Made by a program: the position numbers and the translations under genes. From NCBI RefSeq assembly GCF_016907715.1, contig NZ_JAFBCM010000001.1, positions 8,409,420-8,473,419 of the forward strand: DNA of 64,000 bases, written 5' to 3'. Source of the stretch: Tenggerimyces flavus. GTDB lineage: Bacteria; Actinomycetota; Actinomycetes; Propionibacteriales; Actinopolymorphaceae. Shown in pieces: positions 53,629 to 62,880 of this stretch; position 1 is the first letter of the stretch; every line of letters starts with the position of its first letter. The notes under the pieces were generated by a model. It did no database searches and was not told the DNA's origin. It saw only the letters and a list, made by a program, of their open reading frames with translations.

Positions 53629-54405
53629 TCAGACCCCCAGCCGGCTGATCGCGGTGAGGACGTCCTCGGCGGTCGGGTCGTCGATGTCGCCCGCGACGTT
53701 CCCGTCGGCGATGACCACCACGCGGTTCGCGTACGACGCGGCGACCGGGTCGTGGGTGACCATGACGACGGTCTGGCCGAGCTCGCGTACGGACTGACGG
53801 AGGAAGCTGAGGACCTCGGCACCGGTCTTGGAGTCCAGGTTGCCGGTCGGCTCGTCGGCGAAAACCACGTCCGGCTTGGTGATCAGGGCACGTGCGAGCG
53901 CGACCCGCTGCTGCTGCCCGCCGGACAGCTCGGACGGGCGGTGGTTCATCCGGTCCTGGAGGCTGAGCACCTCGACCAGGCTGTCGATCCACTGATTGTC
54001 GGGCTTGCGACCGGCGAGCTCCAACGGGAGCAGGAGATTCTGCTCGGCGGTGAGCGTCGGGAGCAGGTTGAACGACTGGAACAGGAAGCCCACGCGTTCG
54101 CGCCGGAGCTTGGTGAGCTGGTTGTCGTTGAGCTTGGTGAGGTCGGTGTCGCCGATCCGGACGCTGCCGCTGGTGACCTCGTCGAGCCCGGCGAGGCAGT
54201 GCATGAGCGTGGACTTGCCGGACCCGGACGGTCCCATGATCGCGGAGAAGCGGCCGGCCTCGAACCCGACGGTCACCCCGTCGAGGGCACGGACAGCGGT
54301 GGGACCGGAGCCGTAGATCTTGACGACGTCGCTGGTACTCGCGGCGATCCGCGCAGTCGTTTCGGTTGCCGGCGCAGGGGGCATCGGCGCAGGGGTTCTG
54401 TTCAC
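53629..54405 (-). CDS. ABC transporter ATPase, LolD/MacB type
   Basis: 258 residues. Walker [10 protein letters not shown] near 59, signature LSGGQQQR near 159, Walker [14 protein letters not shown] near 179, and the switch His in VTHD near 212. The Gln-loop is [19 protein letters not shown]. It powers the adjacent permease. A Pro/Thr-rich N-terminus of about 25 residues precedes the domain. Confidence 0.93.
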   Translation of the reverse strand: MNRTPAPMPPAPATETTARIAASTSDVVKIYGSGPTAVRALDGVTVGFEAGRFSAIMGPSGSGKSTLMHCLAGLDEVTSGSVRIGDTDLTKLNDNQLTKLRRERVGFLFQSFNLLPTLTAEQNLLLPLELAGRKPDNQWIDSLVEVLSLQDRMNHRPSELSGGQQQRVALARALITKPDVVFADEPTGNLDSKTGAEVLSFLRQSVRELGQTVVMVTHDPVAASYANRVVVIADGNVAGDIDDPTAEDVLTAISRLGV

Positions 54406-54528
54406 TTGCCAGACGCTAAGGCTCGGGCGGGGTCGGCAGCGTCAGCCTCACGTGGGGGATCAGGTCCCCCTCGCGGCGGACCCCATGCGACCTCCGGCGT
54501 ACGGCCGGCCCCTTCCGCCCCCTCCCCG

Positions 54529-54585
54529 TTTGAATGAAGGGCACCTTCATTCGAACCTATTGAATGAAGGTGCCCTTCATTCAAA
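54529..54585. repeat. Hairpin repeat, TTCATTC type, copy 4 (inverted)
   Basis: Perfect 24-bp arms (54529-54552, 54562-54585) around GAACCTATT, the complement of AATAGGTTC, so this copy is inverted relative to the other three. It lies between divergent genes, where a terminator for either would not be expected. Confidence 0.92.
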
Positions 54586-54641
54586 CGCGGTGCGGCCGGA
54601 ACCAGACAGGTAAGTTGCAGAGACCGCTACTGGTTATTACA

Positions 54642-56033
54642 GTGCCAAGCACCGTGAAGACGATTCGACTCGCCCGATCCCTGCCCGACGCGGTCCAGCT
54701 GTTGCTCGTCAACACGTTCGGCATCGCGCTGGGCTTCTACCTCCTCTTTCCCTACCTCGCGATCTACCTCCGCGACAACCTCCAGCTCGCCGCCGCGGTC
54801 GTCGGCGCGGTCCTCGGGCTCCGCGTCCTCTGCCAGCAGGGCCTCACGCTCGTCGGAGGTACGCTCGCCGACCGGATCGGGCACCGGCCGATGATCATCG
54901 CCGGCTGCGCACTCCGCACGGTCGCGTTCGCGATGTTCGCGGTCTTCGACAATGTCGCTGGCCTGATCGCCGCCTCGATGCTCGTCGGGTTCGCCGGCGC
55001 GCTGTTCAGCCCGGCCTCGCGTGCGTACCTCGCCATCGCCGCGGGCGAGAAGCGGCTGGACGCGTTCGCCCTGCAGAACATCGCCATGACGGTCGGCGCC
55101 CTAGCCGGCCCGCTGATCGGCAGCGTGCTCGTCGCGATCGACTTCCGCTGGACTGCCGGTGGCTCGGCCGCTGTCTTCGGCATCCTCACGATCTGGCAGC
55201 TGTTCAAGCTGCCCGCCCACCACGTCGACAAGGACACCGGCTCGACCCTCGCGTCCTGGCGAGAAGTCCTGCAGAACAAGGCGTTCCTCGGCTTCGCGCT
55301 CGCGACCAGCGTGCTGTTCCTGTTCTACAACCAGTTCTATCTCGCGTTGCCGCTCGAGGCGACGCGCGTCACCGGCTGGACCGGCGCGACGAGCGGCGTG
55401 TTCATCGTGTCGACGATCGTCACGTTGCTCGCCCAGGTACGGCTGATCCGCTGGCTCAACCGCCGCGCCAGCCCCGGTACGGCTGTCGCGCTCGGGCTGG
55501 CGATCATCGGAGTCTCGTTCGTCCCACTGGCGTTGAGCATGGCGTTCATCGGCGACGACCATTCGCTCTGGGCCGCGATCCCGGTCGCGCTCGCCGCGAT
55601 CGGGCTGACGCTCGGTCTCGACATCGCCCAGCCGTTCACGCAGGAGCTCGTCGTCGGCTTCGCCCGGCCCGCCCTCACCGGCACCTATCTCGGCATGTTC
55701 GGCACGGCGTCGGGCATCACCACCGCGCTCGGCAACACCGGCATCGGCGCTGTCGAGGACCTCGGCCGCGGCTGGTCAGTGCCCTGGCTCAGCGCGGCCG
55801 GGCTGTTCGTGGTCGCGTTGGGAACGGCGTTCGCCGTCTTCCGCATGCACCGGCGCGGAAAGCTGTCAGGGACGGCGGAAAGCCCGCAGGACGGGCAGAG
55901 CGCGACCGCCGAAGTCGAACATGGTGAGGTTGTCGTTCGGGGTCCCGGCCTCTCCGGGAGCCCAGGGGACGCCGGGAACCCAACCGGGCTCCCAGTCGAA
56001 GAAACCGAGCCCGCGCCCACGCGGAACTCCTAG
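54642..56033 (+). CDS. MFS transporter
   Basis: 463 residues from GTG 54642 (VPSTVKTIRLARSL); the frame further upstream runs through the hairpin. Twelve transmembrane helices fill residues 20-405, and the loop GGTLADRIGHRPMI near 70 is the MFS signature between helices 2 and 3. It is probably a drug or metabolite exporter. The last 55 residues (from about TAESPQDGQ) are polar, follow the final helix, and are encoded antisense to the 3' end of the GH53 gene. Confidence 0.87.
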   Translation: MPSTVKTIRLARSLPDAVQLLLVNTFGIALGFYLLFPYLAIYLRDNLQLAAAVVGAVLGLRVLCQQGLTLVGGTLADRIGHRPMIIAGCALRTVAFAMFAVFDNVAGLIAASMLVGFAGALFSPASRAYLAIAAGEKRLDAFALQNIAMTVGALAGPLIGSVLVAIDFRWTAGGSAAVFGILTIWQLFKLPAHHVDKDTGSTLASWREVLQNKAFLGFALATSVLFLFYNQFYLALPLEATRVTGWTGATSGVFIVSTIVTLLAQVRLIRWLNRRASPGTAVALGLAIIGVSFVPLALSMAFIGDDHSLWAAIPVALAAIGLTLGLDIAQPFTQELVVGFARPALTGTYLGMFGTASGITTALGNTGIGAVEDLGRGWSVPWLSAAGLFVVALGTAFAVFRMHRRGKLSGTAESPQDGQSATAEVEHGEVVVRGPGLSGSPGDAGNPTGLPVEETEPAPTRNS

Positions 56034-57014
56034 CAGGATCTTCCGCAGTCGTTCGAAGAACGCGGCCTGACCCGCCGGCGTGGCGGGGTACGTCGCCTCG
56101 TCGGGCAGCGGCTCCGGGCCGGGGTAGAAGTTGCCGAGCGCGTCGCCGTTCGCCCTGGTCCAGGGATAGGCGGTCTCGACCACCACGAGGTCCTTGCGAT
56201 AGCGCGGTGCGAGGTCGTGCAGGTTGGCCTCGAGGTCGGCGAGCGAGCCGTGCCAGATAGGGTAGTACGACTGGCCGATCAGGTCGAACGGAACGCCGTA
56301 CTCCTCCATGTGGTCGAAGAACCAGCGCGACGCGCCGTTGTCGCCGCCCTTGTCGATGTGCAGCATGATCTTTGGTCTGCGGCCGCGCGGGGCTCCGGCG
56401 AGGGCGCCGGCCGCGCCGGCCTTGAGCAGCGTGGTGAACGCCGGCCACTGCTCCGGCCGGCCGTCGGTCGGGTACAGCTCGCCGACCGGATGCAGCATGC
56501 CGTTCGTGATCTCGTTGCCGACCTGGACCATGTCCACCGGCGTGCGTTGTGCGGCGAACGCGGCGACAACGTCCTTGGTGTACTGGCGAATCGTCGCGGC
56601 GAGCGTCGGCAGATCCTGGCCCCGCCACGCGACCGGCGTGGGCTGCTTGCCCGGATCCGCCCAGAAGTCGGAGTAGTGCAGGTTGAGCAGGATCTTCAGC
56701 CCCGCCCGCTTCGCCCGCCGTCCGAGCGTGAGGGCGGACGCGAGATTGCTGTACCCCGCTGGGGGATTGGTCCACACCCGAAGACGAACGTGCGTCCCAC
56801 CACGGCGGGCGAGGATCTGTTCGATCGGCCGTACTCGGCCGTCCAGATCGCGCAGCCGGATCCCGAGATCCTCAGTCTGCAAGGTCAATCCGATGTCCGC
56901 GCCCCTGACGGAGAGCGCCCTGCCCCCGCCTGCCTGGGCCGGTGCCTGAGCGAGACCGATCGTCGACGCGGTGAGGGCCGAGCCGAGCAAGACTCGTCGA
57001 GAGATCGCGCGCAT
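55866..57014 (-). CDS. Secreted GH53 endo-beta-1,4-galactanase
   Basis: 382 residues. The N-terminus RAISRRVLLGSALTASTIG is a Tat-like signal. The GH53 TIM barrel begins VRGADIGLTLQTEDLG. The acid/base Glu is in VGNEITNGMLHP near 168 and the nucleophile Glu in VVVETAYPWT near 276. The end, TPNDNLTMFDFGGRALPVL, is typical of the family, so the 3' end is genuine. It cleaves galactan side chains of pectin. AGAGGAG lies before the ATG, and an operator lies 13 bp from it. Confidence 0.92.
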   Translation of the reverse strand: MRAISRRVLLGSALTASTIGLAQAPAQAGGGRALSVRGADIGLTLQTEDLGIRLRDLDGRVRPIEQILARRGGTHVRLRVWTNPPAGYSNLASALTLGRRAKRAGLKILLNLHYSDFWADPGKQPTPVAWRGQDLPTLAATIRQYTKDVVAAFAAQRTPVDMVQVGNEITNGMLHPVGELYPTDGRPEQWPAFTTLLKAGAAGALAGAPRGRRPKIMLHIDKGGDNGASRWFFDHMEEYGVPFDLIGQSYYPIWHGSLADLEANLHDLAPRYRKDLVVVETAYPWTRANGDALGNFYPGPEPLPDEATYPATPAGQAAFFERLRKILLGVPRGRGLGFFDWEPGWVPGVPWAPGEAGTPNDNLTMFDFGGRALPVLRAFRRP

Positions 57015-57026
57015 GGAAGTCTCCTC

Positions 57027-57040
57027 TGTGAGCGGTCACA
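57027..57040. promoter_or_regulatory. LacI-type operator upstream of GH53
   Basis: TGTGAGCGGTCACA: 5-bp inverted arms TGTGA/TCACA around GCGG. Matches the site at 57105 at 13 of 14 positions. Confidence 0.75.
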
Positions 57041-57096
57041 GACACTGTGCGCCTCGTGGTTGTGCGCAGGCAAGACTTGGCCGACACTGGTCGACG

Positions 57097-58155
57097 ATGA
57101 ACGCTGTGAACGGTCACACACCGGCGCATCCCAAGTCGAGGGGCGCCGCGCGACGGGCCGCGCGCCGACGGCCGACGATCGACGACGTCGCCGCAGTCGC
57201 CGGGGTGTCTCGCGGCACGGTGTCGCGAGCGCTCAACGGCGGCCGGTACGTCAGCCCGTCCTCCCTCGCGGCGGTCGAGCGAGCCGTGCGCGACATCGGC
57301 TACACGGTGAACGTCAACGCTCGCAGCCTGGTCACGAACCAGTCCAACACGGTCGCGTTCGTGCTCTCGGAGGCGCCGGAGCACCTGTTCAACGACCCGA
57401 ACCTCGGCGTACTGCTGCTCGCGTGCACCAAGGCCCTCGCCGACCACGACTTCAGCCTGATCCTGATGATCGCCGAGAGCGCGACCGCGCGGGACCGGAC
57501 GCTGCGGTACGTCCGCGGCGGGCACGTCGACGGCGTACTGCTGATCTCGACGCACGGCGGCGACCCGATCCTGTCCGCGCTCGAGCACGGCAACGTTCCC
57601 GCGGTCGCGTGCGGGCGACCGCTCGACGTCGCGATCCCGTACGTCGCCGCCGACGACCGCGAGGGCGCGCGGCAGCTCACCCGCTACCTGCGCGAGCGGG
57701 GCTGCTCGCAGATCGGGACCATCGCGGGACCCCAGGACACCGCCGGCGGCATCGACCGGCTCGCCGGCTTCCGCGACGTGCTCGGGCGGAAGGCGGTCAA
57801 GCGCCTCGTCGCGTACGCGCCCGACTTCGGCCACGCGGCCGGCGAGGCGGCGATGACCGAGCTGCTGGAACGAAACCCCCACCTGGACGGGGTCTTCGCC
57901 GCCTCCGACCAGCTCGCCTCCGGAGCCTTGGCGACGCTGCGCCGGGCCGGCCGCCGCGTCCCCGACGACGTGGCGGTGGGCGGCTTCGACGACACCAGCG
58001 TCGCGGCGACCACCGACCCACCGCTGACCACCGTCCGGCAGCCGCTGGACCAGGTCGCGAAAGAGCTCGTCGAAGTGCTGCTCGGCCTGATCCGCCGCCA
58101 GCCGATGTCGTCCCGGGTCCTGCCCACCGAGCTAGTGGTGCGGCACTCCGCCTAG
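57097..58155 (+). CDS. LacI-family regulator of the galactan/arabinan genes
   Basis: 352 residues from ATG 57097 (GTG 57106 is possible). The helix-turn-helix is at about 27-75 (PTIDDVAAVAGVSRGTVSRALNG). The sensor domain ends VGGFDDTSVAATTDPPLTTVRQPLDQ. An operator at 57105-57118 covers its first codons, indicating autorepression, and a second lies before the divergent GH53 gene. Its 3' end overlaps the other lacI gene by 24 bp in convergent orientation. Confidence 0.9.
   Translation: MNAVNGHTPAHPKSRGAARRAARRRPTIDDVAAVAGVSRGTVSRALNGGRYVSPSSLAAVERAVRDIGYTVNVNARSLVTNQSNTVAFVLSEAPEHLFNDPNLGVLLLACTKALADHDFSLILMIAESATARDRTLRYVRGGHVDGVLLISTHGGDPILSALEHGNVPAVACGRPLDVAIPYVAADDREGARQLTRYLRERGCSQIGTIAGPQDTAGGIDRLAGFRDVLGRKAVKRLVAYAPDFGHAAGEAAMTELLERNPHLDGVFAASDQLASGALATLRRAGRRVPDDVAVGGFDDTSVAATTDPPLTTVRQPLDQVAKELVEVLLGLIRRQPMSSRVLPTELVVRHSA
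57105..57118. promoter_or_regulatory. LacI-type operator overlapping its own gene start
   Basis: TGTGAACGGTCACA, symmetric TGTGA/TCACA, lies over codons 3-8 of the lacI gene. It differs from the GH53 site only at the sixth base. Confidence 0.7.
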
Positions 58156-59154
58156 CGTGCTCTCGCGCTCGATCAGCGTGAAGTCCGCGACCACCTGCCG
58201 CGCCGGGCGGTCGACGCCGGCGATGCGGTCGGTCAGCAGTTCGAGCGCCGTACGGACGATGCCGGGCTTGTCCGGCGCGATCGTCGACAGCGACGGGGTG
58301 CCGAGCCGGGCGGCCTCGATGTCGTCGATGCCGACGACCGCGACGTCCTCGGGTACGCGCAGTCCCCGCGACGTCAGCGCACGAATCACGCCGAGCGCGG
58401 CCCGGTCGTTGAACGCGAAGACAGCGTCGATGTCCTTCGCGCGCTCGAGCAGGTCGTCGACCGCCGCGGCCACGGCCTCCGGCGTGTGGTCGCCGACGGG
58501 ATGCGCGACGAGGGCAGGGTCGAACGGCAACCCGTTCTCGACAAGCCCTCGCTCGTATCCCTCGTTCCGCCGCCCCGGCTCCAACGGTCCGCTCCGCTTT
58601 CGCGGCGCACCGACCGCCGCGATCCGCCGCCGGCCGAGACCGACCAGATGCGCGACCGCGGCCTGAGCGGCCGCCCGGCTGTCGATCGCCACGCTGTCGG
58701 CGGTCGGCACCCGCCGCTCGCCGAGCAGGACCAGCGGCGTCTTGTCCACGCGCGCCCGAAGGAACGGCGCGGAGATCGACCACGGCTGCAGGATCATCCC
58801 GTCGAGCAGCTGGCTGCGAAACCCCTCGGCAACGAGCTTCTCCCGCTCGGGGTCGCCGTCCGTGGCGTCGATCAGCACCGTGAGGTCGCGTGCCGCCGCC
58901 TCCTTCACCACCAGGTGGGCGATCTCGGCGAAGTACGGGCTGCTCAGGTTCGGCAGCGCGAGCGCGATCACACCGGTGCGGCCGCGACGCAGGTTGCGGG
59001 CGGCGATGTTCGGCCGGTAGTCGAGGTCGGCCATCGCTCGTTCGACCCGGCCCCTGGTCTCGTCGGTGAGATAGCGGTAGCCGTTGAGCACGTTCGAGAC
59101 CGTCTTGATGGACACGCCAGCCAGCTTCGCGACGTCCTTGATGGTGGCAGGCAT
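58132..59154 (-). CDS. LacI-family regulator, second
   Basis: 340 residues from ATG 59154, with GGGACG upstream; GTG 59166 is the alternative. The helix-turn-helix is ATIKDVAKLAGVSIKTVSNVLNG, and the hinge RRGRTGVIALALPNLSSPYF leads into the sensor domain. It follows the GH43 gene almost directly (TAA then 2-14 bp), so it is the last gene of the solute-binding protein-GH43-lacI operon. No palindrome specific to it was identified. Confidence 0.9.
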   Translation of the reverse strand: MPATIKDVAKLAGVSIKTVSNVLNGYRYLTDETRGRVERAMADLDYRPNIAARNLRRGRTGVIALALPNLSSPYFAEIAHLVVKEAAARDLTVLIDATDGDPEREKLVAEGFRSQLLDGMILQPWSISAPFLRARVDKTPLVLLGERRVPTADSVAIDSRAAAQAAVAHLVGLGRRRIAAVGAPRKRSGPLEPGRRNEGYERGLVENGLPFDPALVAHPVGDHTPEAVAAAVDDLLERAKDIDAVFAFNDRAALGVIRALTSRGLRVPEDVAVVGIDDIEAARLGTPSLSTIAPDKPGIVRTALELLTDRIAGVDRPARQVVADFTLIERESTLGGVPHH

Positions 59155-59167
59155 GGTTCGTCCCACG

Positions 59168-61372
59168 TTATAGGTTCAGCCGGGAGAACCGGACGTATTC
59201 GAACGATGCGGTCAGCTCGTCGGCACTCTCGATCCCATAGGCGGCGAGGCCGATTCTCGGCGTCGCGCCCGCGGGCAGGACGCGTGCGCCGTGCCAGATC
59301 CAGTGCCGGCCGTTCGTACTCGTCGCCGCCCGGTAGCGGTGCTCACCGGTCGCGTCGTCGACCGTGTGCAGCAGCCGCAGCCACATCGTGTCCGCGGTCG
59401 GTCCGACCTGCGCACCGCCGGAGACCACGCCGGTCCCCCACGGCAGCTCGGTGCCGAAGTCGACCAGCCGGCTGTGGTTGTGCGCCGCGTACGTGAAGTT
59501 GACGTAGTGATCGTCGTTGCCGTACATGACGACGCCGGCCTGCGGCCAGCCGAGCGGCACGCTGTCACCGAACGGGACGGTGACCTTCGTCTCGAGCGCC
59601 CAGTCCCCCGCCGGCGCGTCGGTCAACAGCACCGACGCGGAGTCGTCGGGGTTCGGGCGCCGGTCGACGAGGTCCGCGCGTTGAACGGCGAACCGCAGTT
59701 GGCCGTTCGCCACGGTCGCGGCCGGCGTACGTTGCCACGACCAGCGCGGTCCGAGCGCGCCCTTGAACTCCTCGTCGAGCTCGCGCAGCGGACGGCCGAG
59801 CCGCGGATCGGGCTCCTGATGCGTGACCGGCTGGAACAGCCTCGCCACGGTGACGTCGTCGAACGCGGCACCAGGTGCCTTCGCCGACAGGCCAACGCGC
59901 AGCGGGCCGTCGCCAGGCAAGGTCGCATTGACAGTGGCGAGCACGTCGCCGAGACCGGCATCGGAGACCTCGGCGGTGACCTGCCGGCCACGGATCCGTA
60001 CGTCGAGCTGATGCCAACCCTCGTTGGCGAAACGCGGCGGCAGCGCCACCCGCACCGAGCGATGGCCGCGCTCGAGCACGAAGCCAGCGGCACCGCGCAC
60101 CATTCCGCGCAGGCGTACGTCGCCCTCGACTCGCCTGTTGGCGAAGAGCGTTCCGCCCAGACTCTCCAGGAATCCGCCGGCCGGCTCGCGCGAGAGAGTC
60201 CAGCCGGCACCATCAGCCCACTGCTCGCCGGGCGAAGTGCCGGACTCGAAGCTGTCCGCGATCCACGCGTCGGCCACCGGCGCCGGCAGCGGCCCGTCCT
60301 GGATACCGCGGCCCGCGTTCGCCGTCGGCCAGCCGCGGATCCAGTCCAGCCGGCTGATCACGAGCTGCCGGTTGTTCGCGGTCCCCTGGTAGTACGGGCG
60401 ATAGCGGTCGATCGCATGACTCACCAGCCACTGCTGGCCAGCGAGATCGGCGGTGACCGAGGTGTGTCCGACGCTGACCCAGCGGTTGCCGTTCGGCACC
60501 TGGACGGGCGTGCCGCCGCCCTTCTGGTCCAGCACGGACACCCCGTCCCTGCTGAGGAACGGGCCGCGCGGACTCTTCGACCGAGCGACGTGCACCGGGT
60601 ACGCCGACGCGGCGCCGTTGCAGCAGCCGCCGATGACGGACAGGAACAGGTAGTAGTAGCCGTCGCGGAACACCAGGTCCGCGGCCTCGTACCGATCCGA
60701 CGGCGTCAGCTGGGTCCGTTCGCCGACCGCCGTCAGCCCGTCCGGCGACAGCTTCACCACGCGGACGCCGCCGTTGACCGAGCCGTAGTAGAGATACCGG
60801 TCGCCGTTCGCGGTGGCGATGATGTCGGGGTCGATCACGTTCCGCCAGGCGGTCTGGCCGGGTCGCGGCTCGTACGTCTCCGGGCCTGTGACGTACGCGC
60901 CGGAGTCCGTCCACGGACCGGCCGGATGCGGCGCGGTGGCCACCCCGATCGCGCGCCAGTGGGTGTCGGTTCCGACGTTGACCACGTAGGAGTAGTAGAG
61001 GACGTACCGGCCACCGAAGTACTCGATGTCCGGCGCCCAGTACATCCGCCGGGCCGCGTCGCCGTACCCGTCGTAGCGGGGCTCGGTCTGCGGGGTGAAG
61101 ACGTCGCCGACGTACTCCCACGTCGTCAGGTCCCGCGACCGGATGATCTTCATCAGGCGGTACGTGTCGCCGGCCTGCTTCGGGTCGGCGGTGGCGTACG
61201 CGTACCAGTAGCCGTCGCGCCCGCGGATGATCGAGGGGTCGGCGAAGTTCGGCGACGCCTCGTCGGCCACCGGGTTGGTGTAGACGGGTTGCTCAGCGGC
61301 CACAACTCCCGCGTTCGGCAACAACGCAAGGAGAAGCGCACCTACTACGAGGACCACACGCACGCGCGTCAT
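59168..61372 (-). CDS. Secreted GH43 arabinanase/arabinosidase-like enzyme
   Basis: 734 residues with a signal peptide (about 1-26). The five-bladed GH43 propeller spans about 27-350, with the base Asp in NFADPSIIRG near 45, the pKa-modulating Asp in NVIDPDIIA near 180 and the acid Glu in DRYEAADLVF near 228. Two LamG/concanavalin-like domains follow (about 375-520 and 540-734), probably for substrate binding. It should release arabinose or xylose from plant polysaccharide outside the cell. It starts 9 bp after the binding-protein gene. Confidence 0.88.
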   Translation of the reverse strand: MTRVRVVLVVGALLLALLPNAGVVAAEQPVYTNPVADEASPNFADPSIIRGRDGYWYAYATADPKQAGDTYRLMKIIRSRDLTTWEYVGDVFTPQTEPRYDGYGDAARRMYWAPDIEYFGGRYVLYYSYVVNVGTDTHWRAIGVATAPHPAGPWTDSGAYVTGPETYEPRPGQTAWRNVIDPDIIATANGDRYLYYGSVNGGVRVVKLSPDGLTAVGERTQLTPSDRYEAADLVFRDGYYYLFLSVIGGCCNGAASAYPVHVARSKSPRGPFLSRDGVSVLDQKGGGTPVQVPNGNRWVSVGHTSVTADLAGQQWLVSHAIDRYRPYYQGTANNRQLVISRLDWIRGWPTANAGRGIQDGPLPAPVADAWIADSFESGTSPGEQWADGAGWTLSREPAGGFLESLGGTLFANRRVEGDVRLRGMVRGAAGFVLERGHRSVRVALPPRFANEGWHQLDVRIRGRQVTAEVSDAGLGDVLATVNATLPGDGPLRVGLSAKAPGAAFDDVTVARLFQPVTHQEPDPRLGRPLRELDEEFKGALGPRWSWQRTPAATVANGQLRFAVQRADLVDRRPNPDDSASVLLTDAPAGDWALETKVTVPFGDSVPLGWPQAGVVMYGNDDHYVNFTYAAHNHSRLVDFGTELPWGTGVVSGGAQVGPTADTMWLRLLHTVDDATGEHRYRAATSTNGRHWIWHGARVLPAGATPRIGLAAYGIESADELTASFEYVRFSRLNL

Positions 61373-61381
61373 CGCGATCTC

Positions 61382-62836
61382 CTACTTGTACTGGTCGAGC
61401 GTGTAGTCGGCGCCTGGCTTCCAGTCGGGGAACGCGTAGTCGTCGAGGCTCACCTCGGCGCCCTTCGCCTGCGCGGCCTTGATCGCACGTTCCCGCTCGG
61501 CGCTGCTGTCGTCGCTCAGTTTCTTCAACGCGGCTTTGACATCCGGCACGTCTCCGGTGAACGCACCTTGGATGATCGTGCCCAGGTTGGGTTCCACCGG
61601 CTTCGTCTCGACCTGGACCTTGGTGATCGCGACGTTCTTCACCACAGGGGTCGGCGCGAGGAAGACGGTGTCGCGGAACCAGCCGATGAGCTTCTTGTAC
61701 TCCGCATGGGCGGTGGACTTCTCGACCGCGTCGAGGTCACGCGGCGGCTGCGACATCGTGTTGGCGACCTCGACCGAGTAGTCCGGCGTGGTGAAGTAGT
61801 CGCTGAGCAGCTTGTTGGCCGCCTCGGCGTGCTTCGACTTCGGCGTGAGCCAGTAGTCACCGCTCTGCGGGCCGTGGTACGTCCGTACCGCGCCGCCGGA
61901 CGGGGTGAGAATCGGCGCCACGCCGAGGGATTCGGCGAACTGCGGTGCCGCCGACAGCACGACGCCCGGGCACCACGGCCCGTCGAAGTAGTAGCACGCC
62001 GCCCCAGCGCTCCAGCGGCCGCGCGCGTCGGTGTCGACCCAGGACTCCGAGCCGGCCATCATCAGCTTGTCTTTCTTCAACGACAGCAGGAAGTCCAGCG
62101 AGTCGACGTACGCGTCGTCGTGATACGCGAACTCACCGTTCTTGAACAGCATGCCGGTGTTGCCCTCGAACCCGGCCGCCTGCGCGAGGTAGTTCAGCTG
62201 GTCCGCGGTGCGTTCGGTCATGCCGATGTTCCAGGTCCACGGCGCAGCACCGCCGCCCTTCGACTGCACCGCACGCGCGGCGGCGCGGAAGGTGTCGTAC
62301 GTCGTCGGCGGAGCGGACGGGTCGAGGCCTGCCTGCTCGGCGACCTTGGTGTTGAACCAGGTGACGTTCGTGTAGACGTGGTAGTCGAAGATCGGGAACG
62401 AGTAGACCTTCCCGTCGAAGATGTGGATGCCGTCGAGCAGCACGTCCTTCAGGTTGGCCACCGCCTCGCTGCTGAGCTCGAGCGGCGCCATCCACCCCTC
62501 GTTGATCAGCTGCGGCGCGGGAACCTGCAAGCCCGCATTGGAATGCACGTCCGGCAGCTGGTTGCTCTGCTTGGCGAGCTGGAGCGCCTGACCGAGCTTC
62601 TCCGGGTTGTTGAACGTGTAGTCGACGGGCATGCCGCCCGGCGCCTTCGCGAACTTCTCGAAGATCCGCTTCTTGGCCGGTTGCAGCTGCAGCTGGTGGT
62701 CCCACCAGGTCAGCGCGCTCGCGCCGCCCGTACCCGAGCCCGATCCCGAGTCGCCACCGCAGGCGGCGGCACCGAGAGCGAGCGCACCGGCGGCGCCGGC
62801 GGCCTGGAGGAAGCGACGACGGCTGAACGTGTTCAT
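61382..62836 (-). CDS. Extracellular solute-binding lipoprotein (orphan)
   Basis: 484 residues. The leader SRRRFLQAAGAAGALALGAAAC combines a Tat motif with a lipobox (Cys near 26). TWWDHQLQLQPAKKRIFEKF opens the family 1 fold. WNIGMTERTADQLNYLAQAAGF and a C-terminal domain follow. GAGGTGAGG precedes the ATG. It should capture an oligosaccharide, but no permease lies beside it. An operator overlaps the end of the upstream sulfatase. Confidence 0.87.
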   Translation of the reverse strand: MNTFSRRRFLQAAGAAGALALGAAACGGDSGSGSGTGGASALTWWDHQLQLQPAKKRIFEKFAKAPGGMPVDYTFNNPEKLGQALQLAKQSNQLPDVHSNAGLQVPAPQLINEGWMAPLELSSEAVANLKDVLLDGIHIFDGKVYSFPIFDYHVYTNVTWFNTKVAEQAGLDPSAPPTTYDTFRAAARAVQSKGGGAAPWTWNIGMTERTADQLNYLAQAAGFEGNTGMLFKNGEFAYHDDAYVDSLDFLLSLKKDKLMMAGSESWVDTDARGRWSAGAACYYFDGPWCPGVVLSAAPQFAESLGVAPILTPSGGAVRTYHGPQSGDYWLTPKSKHAEAANKLLSDYFTTPDYSVEVANTMSQPPRDLDAVEKSTAHAEYKKLIGWFRDTVFLAPTPVVKNVAITKVQVETKPVEPNLGTIIQGAFTGDVPDVKAALKKLSDDSSAERERAIKAAQAKGAEVSLDDYAFPDWKPGADYTLDQYK

Positions 62837-62868
62837 GCCTCACCTCGGCGTGTGTGTAGGTCTGTTGC

Positions 62869-62880
62869 GTGATCGGTCAC
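62869..62880. promoter_or_regulatory. LacI-type operator upstream of the orphan binding protein
   Basis: GTGATCGGTCAC matches the core of the two sites at 57027 and 57105 (GTGANCGGTCAC). It overlaps the sulfatase stop codon and lies 33 bp before the binding-protein ATG. Confidence 0.65.
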
